Shown piece by piece: positions 31,231 to 34,043 of a stretch of DNA of 34,043 bases. This DNA comes from RGIG8700 sp045648505. GTDB taxonomy: Bacteria > Bacillota > Clostridia > RGIG6154. Both the position numbers and the translations under genes were made by a program. Each line of letters begins with the position of its first letter. Position 1 is the first letter of the stretch. The notes below the pieces were generated by a model. That model was not told the DNA's origin, did no database searches, and was given only the letters and a program-made list of their open reading frames with translations. The DNA lies in the NCBI GenBank assembly GCA_045648505.1, contig JAZROD010000050.1, forward strand, positions 1 through 34,043, given 5' to 3'.

Positions 31231-33264
31231 TTATTTTGTTTTTGTAATTTTGAACTCATCGATAAGCTCGGTATTTAATATTTCAAAAGTTGTACCTGCT
31301 TTATGTGTGTTTTTATATGTTTTGATTTCAAGACTGCATTCTGTATCTGTTGTCTTTATACTTGCTGTAGCAAATGCAGTGTGGTAATCAAGTTGATGGA
31401 AATTCTGTACTCCGTCTTTATTATCATCACCTGCACCCTGTACAATGTCATTATCAGCATATACCATATAATCACGCTTTTCAATTGGATAATTTCTTGC
31501 ACAAAGCGAATTTACAGTTAAATATATTACACCATCTGGGTTTGTAATTGCATTTTTAACACTTTCATCTGTTGTAGTTGCTACACCCTTTATCATAGGG
31601 AATGTTCTGTAGCTTATATGATTATGGGCAAACAACGCAACATCAATACCATTTTCATATATAAAGTCACTGTCATCACCATTGAAATAACTTTCAGGAT
31701 TATCCTCCTGACCGTCAGGAATAAATGGTAAGTGTGAATATAAAATTTTCCATTTGGCATCTGTGTTAGCCTCTACAGCACTCTTTATAAATGCTTCATG
31801 GTTTGCGTGGGTGTCCCAGTTATGTGCAAGGCCGATGAATAAAACATCGCCCTGTCTGAACCAGTAGTTACCGCAAACGCCCTTATGGCTTTCTGGAATA
31901 TTTGACTGATTTGGCATATTGAAGTGATAACCAAAGAGCGATGCCTGAGCAGGAGTTAAGAGCATATCGTGAGTAGGACCTGGAATTGTTGCAATCGGCA
32001 CTCTGTTCGTGTGCTCTCGAGCAAAATATTTTGTGTATCCGATTTCAGGCCATGGAAGGTCAACATTATCACCAAGAGCAAACACCATATCCGCATCTGG
32101 GAATACTTCAAAAGCTTTTTCTGTTGCCGCATCTGCAGCCCCGTCAATGATACTTGAGCCATAATGTTCATCTGCAAAAATCAGGAAGTCAAGACCGTCT
32201 TTGGGGTTTGCGTCTGTTTTGAAATCGTAAACTTCCTTGCACCAGCCGAATTTGTCACCAACACGGTAAACATACTCTTTTCCGTTTTCAAGACCTGTTA
32301 CGGTTGCTTTTACCCATGAATAGTCCCCTGTATGATTAAATACTACATTTGGATTTGATGAGTTAAGTGGTGTTCCGTTATACTTTGATGCATCTACAGC
32401 TCCGCTTGTTGCATTAAAGGTTACAGCTGTAGCACTGTCAAAGTCAGATGCATCTCCCTTAACCTTTTCTGCAATCTGAATTTTTGCATTTTCCACACCG
32501 GGAAGGTCGTACCATGCAAAATTTCTCTGTGTTTCATCTATACCCGGTGAGATAGACATAGTCATTGCACTGCGATTTTCTGTGTGTCCTTTTATATCAA
32601 GCTGCTGCACATCTGAAAGCGGTGATAAAGAAAATAATGACTCCCATATAAAGCTTCTTGCATAGCTTGTTCCCTCAGGAACATCATTGTAACTATAAGT
32701 TGCAACAGAATCGTCACCTGTATATTTTTTATATTTCTTTAAAGCTAAAAATTCATCATTGTCGTTATAAAAAGCAACTAACAGTTCATAGCTTAAATCT
32801 TTAAGACTGTATGTGTTTTCAATGGTTGCCTCTGCTTTTCCGAAATTTGAAAAATCCAGATTAAATGATACAAGCATATCAGACATATATACCGCTTTTG
32901 TAATTTCCGGTGTGAATTTTTCACCGTCTATATTTATAATAGCTTTGTAATTATCAACATTGTTGTTTTCATTGTAGGTAAGACCTGAAAAAGCAAATTC
33001 AAAATTATATGTACCGTCTTCTGCTATTTTTTTCTGTGCAATATATGCAATATTATCTTTGGTAAGACTGTTAATATCGCTATCTGCTTCAACAAGCATC
33101 AAAACAGCATTGCTTCCCGCCTTATCTGCCTGAGCTTTACCTGTTACTGCAACATAATTTTGTTTGCTGTAGCTCATAGCAAGTGGCTCTCCGGCAGCGT
33201 ATACAACACTGCCAAGAGCTAACATGCATAACAATGTGATAATAATTGTTCGCATAAGTTTCAT
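31231..33264 (-). CDS. Secreted metallophosphoesterase (purple acid phosphatase-like)
   Basis: A 677-residue protein with a signal peptide (MKLMRTIIITLLCMLALGSV, cleavage near A23/A24). Residues about 25-220 are beta-sandwich regions, 235-350 a fibronectin-III-like domain (WVKATVTGLENGKEYVYRVG), as in purple acid phosphatases. The calcineurin-like domain follows: D365-x-H367 (FADEHYG), GD-N-V-D (398-402), H511 (YSHLPF) and H547-N-H549 (ALFAHNHIS). The usual GNHD/E metal block is PGPTHD (428-433), with T431 in place of the bridging asparagine. Likely role: an extracellular phosphoesterase linked to the glycan. It lies 12 bases after the Ig-like protein gene; an AAGGAG site precedes the start. 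Confidence 0.82.
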   Translation of the reverse strand: MKLMRTIIITLLCMLALGSVVYAAGEPLAMSYSKQNYVAVTGKAQADKAGSNAVLMLVEADSDINSLTKDNIAYIAQKKIAEDGTYNFEFAFSGLTYNENNNVDNYKAIINIDGEKFTPEITKAVYMSDMLVSFNLDFSNFGKAEATIENTYSLKDLSYELLVAFYNDNDEFLALKKYKKYTGDDSVATYSYNDVPEGTSYARSFIWESLFSLSPLSDVQQLDIKGHTENRSAMTMSISPGIDETQRNFAWYDLPGVENAKIQIAEKVKGDASDFDSATAVTFNATSGAVDASKYNGTPLNSSNPNVVFNHTGDYSWVKATVTGLENGKEYVYRVGDKFGWCKEVYDFKTDANPKDGLDFLIFADEHYGSSIIDGAADAATEKAFEVFPDADMVFALGDNVDLPWPEIGYTKYFAREHTNRVPIATIPGPTHDMLLTPAQASLFGYHFNMPNQSNIPESHKGVCGNYWFRQGDVLFIGLAHNWDTHANHEAFIKSAVEANTDAKWKILYSHLPFIPDGQEDNPESYFNGDDSDFIYENGIDVALFAHNHISYRTFPMIKGVATTTDESVKNAITNPDGVIYLTVNSLCARNYPIEKRDYMVYADNDIVQGAGDDNKDGVQNFHQLDYHTAFATASIKTTDTECSLEIKTYKNTHKAGTTFEILNTELIDEFKITKTK

Positions 33265-33276
33265 AAAGTTTTCTCC

Positions 33277-34043
33277 TTAATTTGCAATATCATAAGCATC
33301 CATAAGTGCATTTAAAGCATCCCATGAATCAAGCATCATAATTTTAACTGCTCCTACTCCGCTGTAGCCTTGTGTGAATGTAAGGTCAATGGTGTTTTCA
33401 CCCGCTGCCAATGTGATACTGTCTGTTATCTCAGTACCTAAAAGCTCATGAGGTCTTCCGTTGTCATAAATTGCAGCAACAAGAATAACATCTGATAATG
33501 TATCTCCGAGATTTCTTACTGTAACTGTGTAATTATCTGCATCAATAGCACCGCCGTAGACACCAAGTTTTGTTGAAAGTGCTTTAATTGTATCTATCAT
33601 TGTTGTAAATGTTACTTTTCCGCCTGATACAACACCTGATGTTGATGTAACGCCTGAATAGTCAAGTGTGTATGGTGTGCTTTCAGCAAGCTTTTCATCA
33701 GGTTTTACCACAAAGCTGTTGTAATCCTTATTGCTTAATGTTATTGCAACAGGATTTTCTTTGTTTTCTGCTTTGTAGAGGCTTACCATTGTAGTATCCG
33801 CAGCATTTATCGGTATATCAAATGAAAGCTTAATTTCAGGATTATGTTCAATATTTTCTGCACCGTCGGCAATGCTTGAACGCTTTGCATAAAGCTCAGG
33901 TGTGCTATTTTTTGAATATTCAACTAAACTGAAATCATCAAGGTACATTTTTAATCCGTTACAGTAATTGGAACCGTTTGCACCATTTATCCAAACAGGT
34001 AAAAAGGTAAATTCATAGCCACCTTTATATCCTAACTGATGAA
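33277..34043 (-). CDS. Secreted cell-surface protein, C-terminal part with CBM-like and Ig-like domains (runs off the window)
   Basis: The frame is open to the right edge, so at least 255 residues of the C-terminus are present. The first visible part (YKGGYEFTFLPVWINGANGS ... KMYLDDFSLVEY) is the end of a jelly-roll carbohydrate-binding-like domain, where a 'YLDDFSL' strand is typical. Next comes a bacterial Ig-like domain (Big_5 type: NPEIKLSFDIPINAADTTM, then STPYTLDYSGV) and a last beta domain (about residues 150-250). The internal ATG at 33948 is not the start. It is the upstream-most gene of the operon in this window. It probably belongs to a large secreted polysaccharide-binding or -degrading enzyme; the catalytic part would lie beyond the edge. 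Confidence 0.75.
   Translation of the reverse strand, partial: HQLGYKGGYEFTFLPVWINGANGSNYCNGLKMYLDDFSLVEYSKNSTPELYAKRSSIADGAENIEHNPEIKLSFDIPINAADTTMVSLYKAENKENPVAITLSNKDYNSFVVKPDEKLAESTPYTLDYSGVTSTSGVVSGGKVTFTTMIDTIKALSTKLGVYGGAIDADNYTVTVRNLGDTLSDVILVAAIYDNGRPHELLGTEITDSITLAAGENTIDLTFTQGYSGVGAVKIMMLDSWDALNALMDAYDIAN

Noticed and set aside
1..34043. Restriction-modification, toxin-antitoxin, CBASS-like or retron defence systems
   Set aside because: No methyltransferase, endonuclease, cyclase with effector, or reverse transcriptase was found; the DUF2971 gene alone is not enough.

Overview
The window reads as chromosome of a low-GC, Gram-positive anaerobe of the Clostridia (Bacillota), probably a gut or fibre-degrading member. 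This rests on A/T-rich codon use, strong purine-rich ribosome binding sites, textbook TTGACA-N17-TATAAT promoters, a large serine recombinase with a companion Xre repressor, and a glycan operon of Clostridia type. It contains no rRNA or tRNA gene and no CRISPR array.

Layout. (1) 1-2356, minus strand: the start of an AbrB-like regulator with its own promoter and operator, then a four-gene operon (PAS protein, DUF5714 protein, ArsC-type reductase, nucleotidyltransferase) behind a strong promoter. (2) About 2568-8527: a compact mobile element or its remnant. A serine recombinase, an Xre regulator and a broken AlbA_2-type gene run leftward. Four genes run rightward: two small proteins of unknown function, a winged-helix protein and a DUF6017-type replication-like protein. 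Between the two arms lie divergent promoters with a pair of matching operators. The recombinase end carries two copies of a tRNA-3'-end-like GGCTCACCA followed by a terminator hairpin. (3) 8563-9471: an A/T-rich DUF2971 gene, possibly cargo. (4) 9487-14031: an AraC regulator divergent from a tight four-gene operon (PIG-L deacetylase, PfkB kinase, class II aldolase, glucosamine-6-phosphate isomerase-like protein). It looks like a pathway for an N-acetylated sugar whose substrate is unknown. (5) 14057-34043, all minus strand: a nearly gapless run of at least 17 genes, one of them truncated, that continues past the right edge. It holds secreted proteins (an Ig-like/CBM-like protein and a metallophosphoesterase), then apparently cytoplasmic glycosidases (an (alpha/alpha)6-type enzyme, two GH29 fucosidases, an 846-residue enzyme of unknown family, an SGNH esterase), an EamA transporter and a block of sugar catabolism (MBL lactonase-like protein, epimerase, two dehydrogenases, fuculose-phosphate-type aldolase, PfkB kinase, YhcH protein, KDPG-type aldolase, L-rhamnose isomerase).

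How it works together. The long operon most likely debranches and burns deoxyhexose-rich glycans (L-fucose and L-rhamnose). The glycosidases release sugars inside the cell, the epimerase and RhaA convert them, and the kinase and aldolases cleave them to three-carbon units. No recognisable rhamnulokinase, sugar-acid dehydratase, ABC transporter or PTS lies in the window, so the route is incomplete here. The points most worth a second look are two sugar enzymes that lack a catalytic aspartate (13061-13999 and 16600-17619), the unassigned 846-residue protein, a LacI-type operator next to a truncated hydrolase gene, a 28-bp perfect palindrome before a glycosidase gene, and the control region and end structure of the mobile element.
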